Positions 51,640 to 60,297 of a DNA stretch of 64,000 nt are shown here, one piece after another. The translations under genes were made by a program, and so were the position numbers. Numbering within the stretch: the stretch's first letter is position 1; the number at the start of each line of letters is the position of its first letter. Where the stretch lies: the NCBI GenBank assembly GCA_019636095.1, contig JAHBYF010000003.1:248001-312000 (forward strand), in the 5' to 3' direction. The stretch is from Hyphomonadaceae bacterium. Lineage in GTDB: Bacteria > Pseudomonadota > Alphaproteobacteria > Caulobacterales > Aquidulcibacteraceae. The notes under the pieces were generated by a model, which ran no database searches, was not told the DNA's origin, and was given only the letters and a program-made list of their open reading frames with translations.

Positions 51640-51888
51640 ATGTTGTTGGCCGCACGTATCGTGGTAATCGGGGAGCGCTTGGTTGTGCTCGCGAGAGATG
51701 TCACGGACGACGCCAACAAAGCGCACCTGCTCGCCCACAAGGCGCTCAGAACTCTACTTCGCAACGATCCCTCCCTGTCGCGGACCGATCCGAGCGCCTT
51801 GCGCCAAGCGCTACATCTTTCGTTGGCTAGGCTCGGCGCGCGCAGCAGCACGATCGCCAGGGCCGATCAAACCGACGCCGGGAGTTGA
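51640..51888 (+). CDS. Small hypothetical protein (uncertain)
   Basis: An 82-residue, largely helical reading frame (MLLAARIVVIGERLVVLARDVTDDANKAH...). Base use is like neighbouring genes, but there is no clear ribosome site and no recognised family. Included because it is the most protein-like frame in a degenerate stretch. Confidence 0.3.
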   Translation: MLLAARIVVIGERLVVLARDVTDDANKAHLLAHKALRTLLRNDPSLSRTDPSALRQALHLSLARLGARSSTIARADQTDAGS

Positions 51889-52172
51889 GGGCCTTCTCAA
51901 TGCGTATGGAATCAGGCGCGCCACTATCCGCGCGGCGAACCGCCATGACGTTCGGTGCGGATGCAGCGACAGTCTTCAGTTACACGAAACACAGCGACCT
52001 TATCGGCTGTGCGCCTGCGACCGCGTCGCGATGCTTGGCGTTCTATCCCATGCGTTGCGGAGTTCGAGCTCTGTTATGAGCGTCGCGCCAACAACCCCCC
52101 GCTGAACTGTCGCGCGCTCCGTGTTTGAGACCTCGGCCTCGTGGGCGCGCGCCAACAAGCTCGCGGTGCGGT

Positions 52173-52277
52173 CTAGTTCACGAGCGCGCCGTCCTCCATC
52201 CCCCAAACGATCTTGCGCGTTCGCGAGATGCTCTCGAGCGGATTTCGTCTCAACAGCACGAGATCGGCCTGCCCAAC
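52173..52277 (-). pseudogene. C-terminal fragment of an amidohydrolase-like protein
   Basis: The minus strand reads VGQADLVLLRRNPLESISRT and ends WGMEDGALVN, the usual C-terminal beta-strand and turn of amidohydrolases (ADLVLLDANPL... pattern). No upstream part of the enzyme is found, so it is a remnant. Confidence 0.45.
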
Positions 52278-52426
52278 CACTTTCACGTTCTGCTGGACGC
52301 CGCGTCGGCGACGCGTCCGCTATTGGGTTTCGATCCTTCCACAAGGCGCAATCTGAGCCTAGCTTGGAAGCATCCATGAAGCTCAGACCTACGACTAGAA
52401 CCGAACTCAAGCACTAGGGAATGGTT

Positions 52427-53158
52427 ATGAAGACGACCGACACCGGCGAACGCCGCGTCTATGTTTGGGACCTGCCGACGCGCTTGTTTCACTGGAGCTT
52501 GCTTGCGCTCGTCATCATCGCCTGGTTCACGGGCGAAGAGGAAGGGAGTGCGGCGCTCATTCATCGCTATGCCGGCGAGGCCATTGCGGGTCTTATCGTG
52601 TTTCGTGTGATTTGGGGATTCGTTGGAGGCGAACGCGCACGCTTTGCCGATTTCGCCGCTGGACCCTCAGCCATCGTCGCGCACGTGCGCGATCTCTTCT
52701 CGAAACAGCCAAAGCGTCATCTCGGGCACAATCCACTTGGCGGCGTAGCGGTATTCGCGCTTCTGGCGGTCACAACCGGCATCGTCGTCACGGGCTTGTT
52801 CAGCGGCAGCGAACATAACGTAGGTCCGTTCGTCGGCCTATGGGGACTGGAACTCTCCGAGGTGCACGAAGCACTCTTCCGCGCGTTGCAGGCGCTCGTG
52901 GTCGTTCACGTCCTCGGCGTCGCAGTGGAAACGCTGAGGGCCAAGGACGATCTTGTGCCCGCCATGGTCACCGGCTCGAAACGACGGCGCGCCGACGAGC
53001 CAGGCGAGGACGCCGAGCCGGCAAGCATTATCGCGCTGCTCATGGCGCTGGGGGCCGGCGTCGCCGTATGTCTTGCGCTCATGGCGCAGCCGCTTCCCAC
53101 GGCCGACCGAGGCAGCCCGGAGGTCGATGAGACCTACTTCGAAAGCGAGGCTGATTAG
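52427..53158 (+). CDS. Di-heme cytochrome b561
   Basis: A 243-residue membrane cytochrome b with WDLPTRLFHWSLLALVIIAWF and HRYAGEAIAGLIVFRVIWGFVGG, typical of the Ni/Fe-hydrogenase-type b561 proteins; histidines in LFHW, IHRY, VHEA and VVHV are the likely heme ligands. The C-terminal 60 residues add an extra helix and an acidic end. The usual partner, a small c-type cytochrome, is not visible. Transfers electrons in the membrane. Confidence 0.88.
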   Translation: MKTTDTGERRVYVWDLPTRLFHWSLLALVIIAWFTGEEEGSAALIHRYAGEAIAGLIVFRVIWGFVGGERARFADFAAGPSAIVAHVRDLFSKQPKRHLGHNPLGGVAVFALLAVTTGIVVTGLFSGSEHNVGPFVGLWGLELSEVHEALFRALQALVVVHVLGVAVETLRAKDDLVPAMVTGSKRRRADEPGEDAEPASIIALLMALGAGVAVCLALMAQPLPTADRGSPEVDETYFESEAD

Positions 53159-53180
53159 CGTCGTTTTCGGACACACGCGG

Positions 53181-53918
53181 CTACGGCGCGGGCGAAGCGT
53201 CGCACTCACGAGCGGCGGCGCCCTCTTCGAGGCGGCCCGCGACGCCGCCGTCGGCGAAGGCAAAATCTGCACCGGCGCTTAACGCCCTCGACGCTTCGTC
53301 TTTCCCCATTTCTAACGCCGCCAAGCAACGTCGAATCAACGCCAATATCTCCGCCTCGCCCCAGCGAATACGTCCGCACGCCACCTCCCGCATGCCAGAA
53401 AAGATCGCGCTTAGGATCAATATCATGGCCGCCCGTCGCGCCCCTGCCTCGGCCAAGTGATCGAACTCTTCGCTCTTGAGTTCCGCAAGGATCAAGGCGC
53501 CGATCAACGAGTGTCGGCTTCCGGCGCCGCCGCCGCCGCGCCGTTCCAGGATCACCGCTTCCTGAGGAAACTGCGCCGCCGTCTCGAACATGCAACAGAT
53601 GGCGGCGACGAGGCGCGCCCCGGCGCTGGGGCGACCCGACATCGCTCGACCGATGCGCTCGACGACGCGCGCTTCGACCCTTTGCGTGACAGCCTCGACC
53701 AGCGCAGTTTTGTCGACAAAGTAGTTGTAGACTGTGCCCTTGGCCAAGCTCGCCCGCGCCGCGATCTTGTCGACGGCAACGCACTCGCGAAGGTCAGCGC
53801 CGAGCACGTGTTCGCCCGCCTCAAGGATCGCCTGGCGATGGACGGCCTTCCGCAGCTCCCGTTTTCCCACTTGCGAACCGGGCCTAGCGTTGCGTTGGGG
53901 AATGAAAGCGACCGACAT
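53181..53918 (-). CDS. TetR-family regulator
   Basis: A 245-residue regulator with HTH RQAILEAGEHVLGADLRECVAVDKIAARASLAKGTVYNYFVDKTALVEAV. Ligand-binding part is longer than average. ATG at 53918 is chosen over 53975 because the candidate operator TTGATACTTGTCAA (53962-53975) would otherwise be coding. Convergent with b561. Confidence 0.82.
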   Translation of the reverse strand: MSVAFIPQRNARPGSQVGKRELRKAVHRQAILEAGEHVLGADLRECVAVDKIAARASLAKGTVYNYFVDKTALVEAVTQRVEARVVERIGRAMSGRPSAGARLVAAICCMFETAAQFPQEAVILERRGGGGAGSRHSLIGALILAELKSEEFDHLAEAGARRAAMILILSAIFSGMREVACGRIRWGEAEILALIRRCLAALEMGKDEASRALSAGADFAFADGGVAGRLEEGAAARECDASPAP

Positions 53919-53961
53919 GACAACACAAGCTGTACGCTCGCATGCTTTGCCTGAACCTCGT

Positions 53962-53975
53962 TTGATACTTGTCAA
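53962..53975. promoter_or_regulatory. FNR-like or TetR dyad before the TetR gene
   Basis: TTGATACTTGTCAA matches TTGAT-N4-ATCAA at nine of ten fixed positions. It may be an FNR-type box or the TetR protein's own operator, 44 nt upstream of the chosen start. Confidence 0.4.
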
Positions 53976-54057
53976 CTAGACCAGGCTACGTGGCCGCCAG
54001 CTCTCCGTCGGACCGCCGCTGGCCTTTACTCCGGCAGCAGAGAGCCTCTGGGTCTGC

Positions 54058-54351
54058 TCAATAGATGACTTTGGCGATCAGCATCCCCTCTTCTTCAACC
54101 AGTTCGAGGCGCGACATGCATGGCATGCAATAGACGCGATCCCCGGCCCGAAGTTCCTTGGTCGAACGGATGACCACCTTGCAGACTGGGCAGAGCGCTT
54201 CATTGGGCCCAAGCTTGTCTCCAGCTCCGCGCCATCGCCGGTAGAAGCGGCGAAATCGCTTCGGCACTTCATTGAAGCCTGTTTCCTCGAGGTCGAAGAA
54301 AAGACGCGGACGCCGCCCCCCGCTGGGCAATTCGAGCGGATCGGTCATCAT
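54058..54351 (-). CDS. Small zinc-ribbon protein
   Basis: A 97-residue basic protein with CPVCKVVI and CMPCMSRLE, spaced to bind one zinc ion. Overlaps the upstream R2-like gene by 4 nt. No family recognised; context suggests it works with the two di-iron proteins. Confidence 0.7.
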   Translation of the reverse strand: MMTDPLELPSGGRRPRLFFDLEETGFNEVPKRFRRFYRRWRGAGDKLGPNEALCPVCKVVIRSTKELRAGDRVYCMPCMSRLELVEEEGMLIAKVIY

Positions 54352-55124
54352 GCCCCAAAGCCAAGGCGCGCGACGGCGGCCAAATAGTCGCCCGCCAGGT
54401 CGGGGCGGTCATCATGTTCGATGCCAAGTTCTCCCATCGTCTCGGCAAACGTATCGAGCACGAGCGAGTCCAGCTCTCGTTTGATCTTGCACAGGCGATC
54501 GTGGGTGTGGGGCGCTGTCAGCAGACGCCGGCCCAAGTCGTTCTCGCCGAAGCCCATATGCCGGCGCTCGTCCGACACGATGCCTCGCAACATCTCCGCC
54601 GTGACCGGATCTGCGGTCCCGGCGTGATGGCGAAAGACAGTGAACTCAAGGCATTCAAGGATAACGTTCTGCGCGAAAACGGACGCTTCCCAATCGCGCG
54701 CATCGACAAAGTCGAGCAGTCGATCCTTGAACTTCAGCAAGCTGCGATTGGCGCGCTGCGCGATCTCGGCGTCGGGATCGGCGACGCCGAGCTGTTTCAT
54801 GCGATGGAGCAAAACCTCCAGATGGCGGCCCTCGTCGACCACTTGAGTGGCAAGAAAGATCTTTGCACCGCGATCGGGCGCAAAGCCGATCATACCGCTC
54901 GACGCGTCAAGAGCGGCAGTCTCGCCCACGCAATAATTGCAGAGCGTCATGATAAGCCCCTGGCGTTGACGCTCGCTCAGTTCGATGTCCTGCAGGCCGG
55001 GACTGACGCCATAGGGCCGGCCGTGGAGGTATCCCTCCACGGCTTCGAACCAGAACTCGAACGAGTGCACGGTGGCGCGAAACTCGGCTTCGTCCAGATC
55101 GTGCGGATTGTCGCCTTGAGCCAT
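54348..55124 (-). CDS. R2-like ferritin-superfamily di-iron protein, copy 1
   Basis: A 258-residue helical protein. Di-iron ligands appear as Glu in CVGETAALDASS, ExxH in VDEGRHLEVLL, Glu in NVILECLEF and ExxH in SDERRHMGFGE. It is shorter than standard NrdB (about 320-370 residues). About 35 percent similar by eye to the next protein. Part of a three-gene operon divergent from class II ribonucleotide reductase. Confidence 0.82.
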   Translation of the reverse strand: MAQGDNPHDLDEAEFRATVHSFEFWFEAVEGYLHGRPYGVSPGLQDIELSERQRQGLIMTLCNYCVGETAALDASSGMIGFAPDRGAKIFLATQVVDEGRHLEVLLHRMKQLGVADPDAEIAQRANRSLLKFKDRLLDFVDARDWEASVFAQNVILECLEFTVFRHHAGTADPVTAEMLRGIVSDERRHMGFGENDLGRRLLTAPHTHDRLCKIKRELDSLVLDTFAETMGELGIEHDDRPDLAGDYLAAVARLGFGA

Positions 55125-55134
55125 GGGAGACGCC

Positions 55135-56007
55135 TTAAACCGGCGACTGATAGTCAAGACCGATGCGGCCAAGCCTTGTCTTGAACTCCTTCAGCACTGT
55201 CGCCGAGAGCGCCTCTTCCATGTCTTCGTTGGAGGCTTCGGCTAGGTTGAGCCCCTGATACGTTGGACCGGGCTTGCCCTTCTGCGGCGCGCTAGCGCGC
55301 GCTTCGGTGGGACCGCCATTTCTTGCAAACGCCTCATGGAACGTCGCCAGCATATGCTTGGTCATGTCGCGCTGCATGCGCTGCACTTCAGGCTTCTTCT
55401 CCGGATAGCGGCGGATGAGTTCGCCGATGCGATTTTCGCCAAAGCCCACGTGCCGGCGTTCATCGGCGATTGTACCCGATAAAGTGCGCGCGAATTTCGG
55501 GTTAGACGTCTCGGCCCCCGCATGCAGCATTTCGAAGACGGAGAACGCCATGCCTTCGAGCACGATATTCTGGCCGACGACACCGGCCACGAAATCCTTC
55601 TTGTCGATCTTCTCAAGCAGGACTTCGGCGAACTTGCCGAGATGTGGATTGACGTAGGCCTTTATCGTCGACTCTAGATCGATTGGCTTGACGCCGAGGT
55701 CATAGAGACGTTGGGTGAAAATCTCGACGTGGCGGCCTTCGTCGAGCGTTTGCGTCGCCAAGAAGGTCTTGCTTGCCTGATCGGGCGCCGCGTTGACAAG
55801 CCCAGACGAGGCCGCGAGCGCGCAGCGCTCGCCGGCGATCAATTGCACCGTCGTGCGTATCTGCTGTTCGCGATAGGCCTCATTCTGGAGCAGATCCTCC
55901 GGCTCGCGCTCATCAACGCCATGGCCGTAGACTGTATCCTCAAGATATCCTTGCGGACACGATTCCAACCATTTCTGGATTGAGTAATTGGAGAGAAAAT
56001 CCGCCAT
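55135..56007 (-). CDS. R2-like ferritin-superfamily di-iron protein, copy 2
   Basis: A 290-residue paralogue with the full ligand set: GERCALAASSG, DEGRHVEIF, NIVLEGMAFSVFE and DERRHVGFGEN. The C-terminus carries a 60-residue tail rich in Gly/Ala/Pro before a last helix. First gene of the operon, 366 nt from nrdJ. Could oxidise a substrate or sequester iron; a radical-generating tyrosine cannot be assigned by eye. Confidence 0.82.
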   Translation of the reverse strand: MADFLSNYSIQKWLESCPQGYLEDTVYGHGVDEREPEDLLQNEAYREQQIRTTVQLIAGERCALAASSGLVNAAPDQASKTFLATQTLDEGRHVEIFTQRLYDLGVKPIDLESTIKAYVNPHLGKFAEVLLEKIDKKDFVAGVVGQNIVLEGMAFSVFEMLHAGAETSNPKFARTLSGTIADERRHVGFGENRIGELIRRYPEKKPEVQRMQRDMTKHMLATFHEAFARNGGPTEARASAPQKGKPGPTYQGLNLAEASNEDMEEALSATVLKEFKTRLGRIGLDYQSPV

Positions 56008-56373
56008 CACCGAACCTCCCAGCACGACGCATCATGAACTCTAATAGCGCCGCGGGGCGCGACGCGGGGTCGCGACGCGCATGATCGTGGAGGTGACGCC
56101 ATTTACGCGCCCACGCGAGGATCGCATTTGACCGTCATCAAGCGAGCTTGCGATCTGTCGCCGCAGCCGCTCGCCCTCGCACGCGCGGGTACCGATTGTC
56201 CGTCTTGTCCGTCGTCGCGTCACGCAAAGCCGCCCTTGGTTGATACACATCAAACGCGCGCGCCACATCGGCTAAGAAGTGCGCTGCGTTGTCGCCCTGC
56301 AATGCAATTTACCTCCGCATTACCTTCGACTCACAGAGACTGGCGTGCGCTTAATTGTGATGGAGCACGTGAC
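56008..56373. other. 366-nt divergent gap, regulatory
   Basis: No gene supported. It holds the perfect FNR box at 56240-56253. The nrdJ frame is open upstream through part of this gap but that stretch does not resemble any reductase N-terminus. Confidence 0.6.
56240..56253. promoter_or_regulatory. Perfect FNR/FixK box in the nrdJ/di-iron gap
   Basis: TTGATACACATCAA matches TTGAT-N4-ATCAA exactly. Located 121 nt upstream of nrdJ and 233 nt upstream of the di-iron operon, so it may activate nrdJ when oxygen falls. Confidence 0.75.
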
Positions 56374-58584
56374 ATGCCGTTCGACGCCGAAATCTCAGCT
56401 GAAATCTGGAACGCGAAGTATCGCTTCCGTTCCGACGGAGATTTGGGCGACGAAGACGTGAACGCGACGTGGGCGCGCGTCGCGGCGGCCATAGCCGAGG
56501 CCGAACCCGCGCGTGCGCGGCGTCATTGGCGAACGCAATTCGAAAGCGCGTTGAGCGATTTCAAGTTTCTGCCGGCCGGGCGGATTATCGCGGGCGCTGG
56601 CACGGGCCGGTCGGTCACGCTCTTCAACTGCTTCGTGATGGGCACAATCCCTGACAATCTTGACGGCATCTTCGAGCATCTGCGTGAAGCTGCGCTCACC
56701 ATGCAGCAAGGCGGCGGCGTGGGGATGGACTTCTCGACGATCCGCCCGGCCGGCGCGCCAGTGCGCGGCGTGGGCGCCCAAGCCTCAGGCCCACTCTCCT
56801 TCATGGACGCATGGGACGCGATGTGCCGCACTGTGATGTCGGCGGGACAGCGCCGCGGCGCCATGATGGGCTGTTTGCGCATCGACCATCCCGATATCGA
56901 GCAGTTCATCGATGCAAAGCGCGATCCGGCGCGGCTGCGTAACTTCAACGTGTCGGTTCTGGTCACCGACGCCTTCATGGCGGCGCTCTCAGCGGACCAG
57001 GATTGGCCGCTTCAGTTCAACGGTCAGGTCTATCGCACGGTGCGGGCCCGCGACCTGTGGGCGCGCCTGATGCGCGCCACCTACGACGTCGCCGAGCCGG
57101 GCGTGATTTTCATCGATCGCGTCAATGCAGAAAACAACCTTGCCTATTGTGAGACGGTCTCGGCGACCAATCCTTGCGGCGAGCAACCATTGCCTCCCTA
57201 CGGTGCATGTCTCCTGGGCTCGATCAATCTGTCGCGGCTCGTGCGGCGGCCCTTCGAGGCGGACGCCGGAATCGATCCGCAAGATCTGGAGGACCTCACA
57301 GCGACGGCGGTGCGCCTCTTGGACAATGTTATCGACGTTTCGCGCTATCCGCTTCGCGAGCAAGAAGAAGAAGCGAAGTCGAAACGCCGGATCGGCCTCG
57401 GCGTCACGGGGCTCGCCGATGCGCTCATCTTCTGCAATGCGCGCTATGGCGCCGCTGACGGTCTTGCCCTGGCCGAAAGCTGGCTGAGCGCCATCCGCAC
57501 GGCCGCGTACCGAGCCTCGGCCAAGCTAGCCGCCGAGAAGGGCGCTTTTCCGGCCTACGATCCCGCAATCCTGGATCGGCCGACGCTTGCGTCGCTGGAC
57601 GAAGACACCCGCGCACTCATCGCCGAGCATGGCTTACGCAACGGCTGCCTCACCACAATCGCCCCCACGGGCACGATCTCACTTCTGGCCGGCAACACTT
57701 CCTCCGGCATCGAGCCGGTATTCGCCTTCTCCTATCAGCGGCGCGTCCGCCAGCAGGATAATTCGTTCATTGAAGAGCCGGTGCAGGACTACGCGCTGAC
57801 GCTTTGGCGCCGCCTCCATGGAGAGGCCCCGCTCCCCGAGCATAGTTTTGTCAGCGCCCAAACTCTGACCCCCGCCGATCATCTGGCGATGCAAGCGACA
57901 GCGCAACGCTTCATCGACAGTTCAATCTCGAAGACAGTGAATTGTCCGGAGGACATTCCATTCGAGGATTTTTCCGACATCTATGCGCGGGCATTCGATT
58001 TGGGGTGCAAGGGGTGCACAACCTATCGGCCCAACGCCGTCACCGGCTCGATCCTGTCGGTGGACAAGCCGGACCAAAACGCCGGCGCCGCGCCCCCTGC
58101 GCCCGTGCTCGCCGCGCGTCCGCAAACGTTGATCGGCTCGACCTATAAGATCAAATGGCCTGAAAGCGAGCACGCGCTCTATGTTACGATCAACGATATC
58201 GAAGAGAATGGCGCCCGCAGACCCTTCGAGATCTTTATCAACTCCAAGAACATGGAGCATTACGCCTGGACGCTGGCGCTGACGCGCATGGTCTCGGCCG
58301 TCTTCCGGCGCGGCGGCGATGTGAGCTTCGTGGCTGAAGAGCTGAAGGCCGTCTTCGATCCTCGCGGCGGCTCGTGGCTTAATGGGCGCTATGTGCCTTC
58401 GCTCCTGGCCGCCATCGGCGATGTCATCCAACAGCACTTGGACAGCGACACGGTTTCGGCGCCGGCGCCGGCCGCGCTGACGCAAGCGCGACCGCGGTTT
58501 TGCCCGAAGTGCAACGCCGGCGCCCTCATTCGCACCGAAGGCTGCGACAAGTGCCTGGAGTGCGGCTATTCGAAATGTTCGTAA
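56374..58584 (+). CDS. nrdJ: Adenosylcobalamin-dependent ribonucleotide reductase (class II)
   Basis: A 736-residue enzyme making deoxyribonucleotides without oxygen, using coenzyme B12. Core motifs include FNCFVMGTIPDNL, MQQGGGVGMDFSTIRP, ETVSATNPCGEQPLPPYGACLLGSINL, and TIAPTGTISLLAGNTSSGIEP; the C-terminal zinc-ribbon-like CPKCN...CDKCLECGYSKC supplies the redox cysteines. ATG at 56374 is preceded by GGAG; the longer upstream reading is rejected. Confidence 0.95.
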   Translation: MPFDAEISAEIWNAKYRFRSDGDLGDEDVNATWARVAAAIAEAEPARARRHWRTQFESALSDFKFLPAGRIIAGAGTGRSVTLFNCFVMGTIPDNLDGIFEHLREAALTMQQGGGVGMDFSTIRPAGAPVRGVGAQASGPLSFMDAWDAMCRTVMSAGQRRGAMMGCLRIDHPDIEQFIDAKRDPARLRNFNVSVLVTDAFMAALSADQDWPLQFNGQVYRTVRARDLWARLMRATYDVAEPGVIFIDRVNAENNLAYCETVSATNPCGEQPLPPYGACLLGSINLSRLVRRPFEADAGIDPQDLEDLTATAVRLLDNVIDVSRYPLREQEEEAKSKRRIGLGVTGLADALIFCNARYGAADGLALAESWLSAIRTAAYRASAKLAAEKGAFPAYDPAILDRPTLASLDEDTRALIAEHGLRNGCLTTIAPTGTISLLAGNTSSGIEPVFAFSYQRRVRQQDNSFIEEPVQDYALTLWRRLHGEAPLPEHSFVSAQTLTPADHLAMQATAQRFIDSSISKTVNCPEDIPFEDFSDIYARAFDLGCKGCTTYRPNAVTGSILSVDKPDQNAGAAPPAPVLAARPQTLIGSTYKIKWPESEHALYVTINDIEENGARRPFEIFINSKNMEHYAWTLALTRMVSAVFRRGGDVSFVAEELKAVFDPRGGSWLNGRYVPSLLAAIGDVIQQHLDSDTVSAPAPAALTQARPRFCPKCNAGALIRTEGCDKCLECGYSKCS

Positions 58585-58586
58585 GG

Positions 58587-59129
58587 CTACTTGCCCGTCG
58601 TCGCCACGCGGCGGCGGCGGGCCATAAACCGGCGGCCGAGCATGGCGATATCCCCTTCGCTAAGCCGCAAACGCGCAAGCGGGATGATGACGGCGTTCTC
58701 TAGCGCCAAATGACGCCGCTCGTGCTGGGCGAACGCAATGAGCGCGTCGGCGCCGCCCTCGATCGCGTGCGGCGCTTGGCGCACGATGAGGCAGGCATTG
58801 AGCACATCGCGCGCGCGCTCCGAGAGCGCCTTGTCTTCAGCGTGTTCGCGGCCGAGACGCCCCAATATCTCCTCGATGTCGTCTTCCGGCTGGCAGCGGC
58901 GGCGCAGCAGCGGAAACACATCTTCTTCTTCGTCGATGACATGCAGAGTGAGGTCGAAGCGGATGAAGTCGACGAGCGAGGTGATTCTCGATGCGTCGAA
59001 ATCGGCGCTTGCGGCAAGATCCTCCAGCGCTCTGCACATGCGCCGATGATTGAGATGCTCGGCCAGGAGGAACTCGATGGCGTCGCTTGGTGAAACTGGA
59101 CGCACGCCCGAATCACGCAGATCGTTCAT
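58587..59129 (-). CDS. Hemerythrin-like HHE-domain protein
   Basis: A 180-residue helical protein with the hemerythrin ligands EHLNHRRMCRAL, DLTLHVIDEEEDVFPLL, REHAEDKALS and HERRHLALENAVIIP. Likely binds O2, NO or iron; such genes often follow nar operons. Overlaps the 98-residue gene by 4 nt. Confidence 0.88.
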   Translation of the reverse strand: MNDLRDSGVRPVSPSDAIEFLLAEHLNHRRMCRALEDLAASADFDASRITSLVDFIRFDLTLHVIDEEEDVFPLLRRRCQPEDDIEEILGRLGREHAEDKALSERARDVLNACLIVRQAPHAIEGGADALIAFAQHERRHLALENAVIIPLARLRLSEGDIAMLGRRFMARRRRVATTGK

Positions 59130-59422
59130 GAGACGCTCTCCAAGCTGAGGCGAAAGGCGATCATGCGCGCAGCGCACGCCGCGCCTGGATCGGCTGCGTC
59201 CCGCACGGCAGAGACGAGGCTGGCCCAGGCCTCCTCATCGGCTTCGGAAATGAAATCTGAGACCGCGATACGAAGGAATTGCGCGGGGCTTTCCTCGCGG
59301 CGCGCCGCTTCTTCTCCCAAGCGCTGCGCTGTTTGCGGGTCGGCGGCGCCAAGCCAGGCGCCCAATTGGTCGCTGGATTGCATCCCCAGCGAGATGATAT
59401 CGCCGAGCATCAGCTCTCTCAT
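59126..59422 (-). CDS. Small hypothetical protein in the nar operon
   Basis: A 98-residue helical protein (MRELMLGDIISLGMQSSDQLGAWLG...). No family recognised. Overlaps both neighbours by 4 nt, so it is certainly in the operon between the parvulin and the hemerythrin gene. Confidence 0.7.
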   Translation of the reverse strand: MRELMLGDIISLGMQSSDQLGAWLGAADPQTAQRLGEEAARREESPAQFLRIAVSDFISEADEEAWASLVSAVRDAADPGAACAARMIAFRLSLESVS

Positions 59423-60297
59423 CGCGCACCGCCCGCTCCCAGCGAAAGCCCCTCGATCTGAGCGCTCGCCGCAAGCCGTTCAACATAGCGCGCCGAGGCG
59501 GCGATCGCCGAGCGCGCATGCATGGTCGCACGGATGTGTTCTTCCACGGCCTCGAACGGCAAGACGCGCGCCGGCGCGTGGCGATCGAGACGCACGACAT
59601 GCCAGCCATGGCGGGTTCTGACTGGCGCTGAAGTGAAGCGGCCGGGCGTCAGCTCCGCCAACGCGTCTTCAATCGAAGGCGCAAGGTCCCCGCGCGTGAA
59701 TTGTCCCAGCGCGCCGCCGTCGGCGGCGCTCGAACAGCTTGAATGCGTGCGTGCGCATGTGGCGAAATCGCTTCCAGCTTCCAGTTCGGCGATGGCCGCG
59801 CACGCGCGTCTATGCGCCTCGTCCCATCCCTCAGCACCGGACGGCTCGAAGAGAATGTGGGAGACTTCGAAGATTTCGGGCGCCTCGAATTTTGCCTTCG
59901 ACATCTCATAGAGGCGGCGGCATTCGGCTTCGGTGGGTTCATCGCCGGGCGCTTCACGCTGCAGCACCTGCCGCACGAGCGCTTCCTCGGACGTTTCTTC
60001 CCGGCCGCGCTCGTCACGCTCGGTCGCGGGCTCAAGCTTCAGCGCCTCGGCGCGGCGCAGCAAGAGGTGGCGGATCACCAGAGCTCTAGCGGCGGCCGCG
60101 CGTGCTTCCGAGGCCGAGCCGGCGCTATGGTTTTGCGCCTCCGCCGCAATGGCGGCCTCCGGGATCAAAACGCCGTCCACAAAGATGGGAGGCGCTCCTT
60201 TCTCACGCCGGGCTGCAGGCGCCGGACCGTGCCCACAGCCAGAGAACGCCTCCTGCGCCGGTGGTTCGGAAACTGTACGGATGAGGGTGTGCTTCAT
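59419..60297 (-). CDS. Parvulin-type peptidyl-prolyl isomerase (NifM-like)
   Basis: A 292-residue cytosolic PPIase. A helical N-terminal part precedes the rotamase core (FEVSHILFEPSGAEGWDEAHRRACAAIAELEAGSDFATCARTHSSCSSAADGGALGQFTRGDLAPSIEDAL, in pieces) with HGWHVVRLDR at its end. Parvulins of this type occur at the end of alphaproteobacterial nar operons and may fold NarG or its partners. Overlaps narI by 4 nt. Confidence 0.88.
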   Translation of the reverse strand: MKHTLIRTVSEPPAQEAFSGCGHGPAPAARREKGAPPIFVDGVLIPEAAIAAEAQNHSAGSASEARAAAARALVIRHLLLRRAEALKLEPATERDERGREETSEEALVRQVLQREAPGDEPTEAECRRLYEMSKAKFEAPEIFEVSHILFEPSGAEGWDEAHRRACAAIAELEAGSDFATCARTHSSCSSAADGGALGQFTRGDLAPSIEDALAELTPGRFTSAPVRTRHGWHVVRLDRHAPARVLPFEAVEEHIRATMHARSAIAASARYVERLAASAQIEGLSLGAGGAR

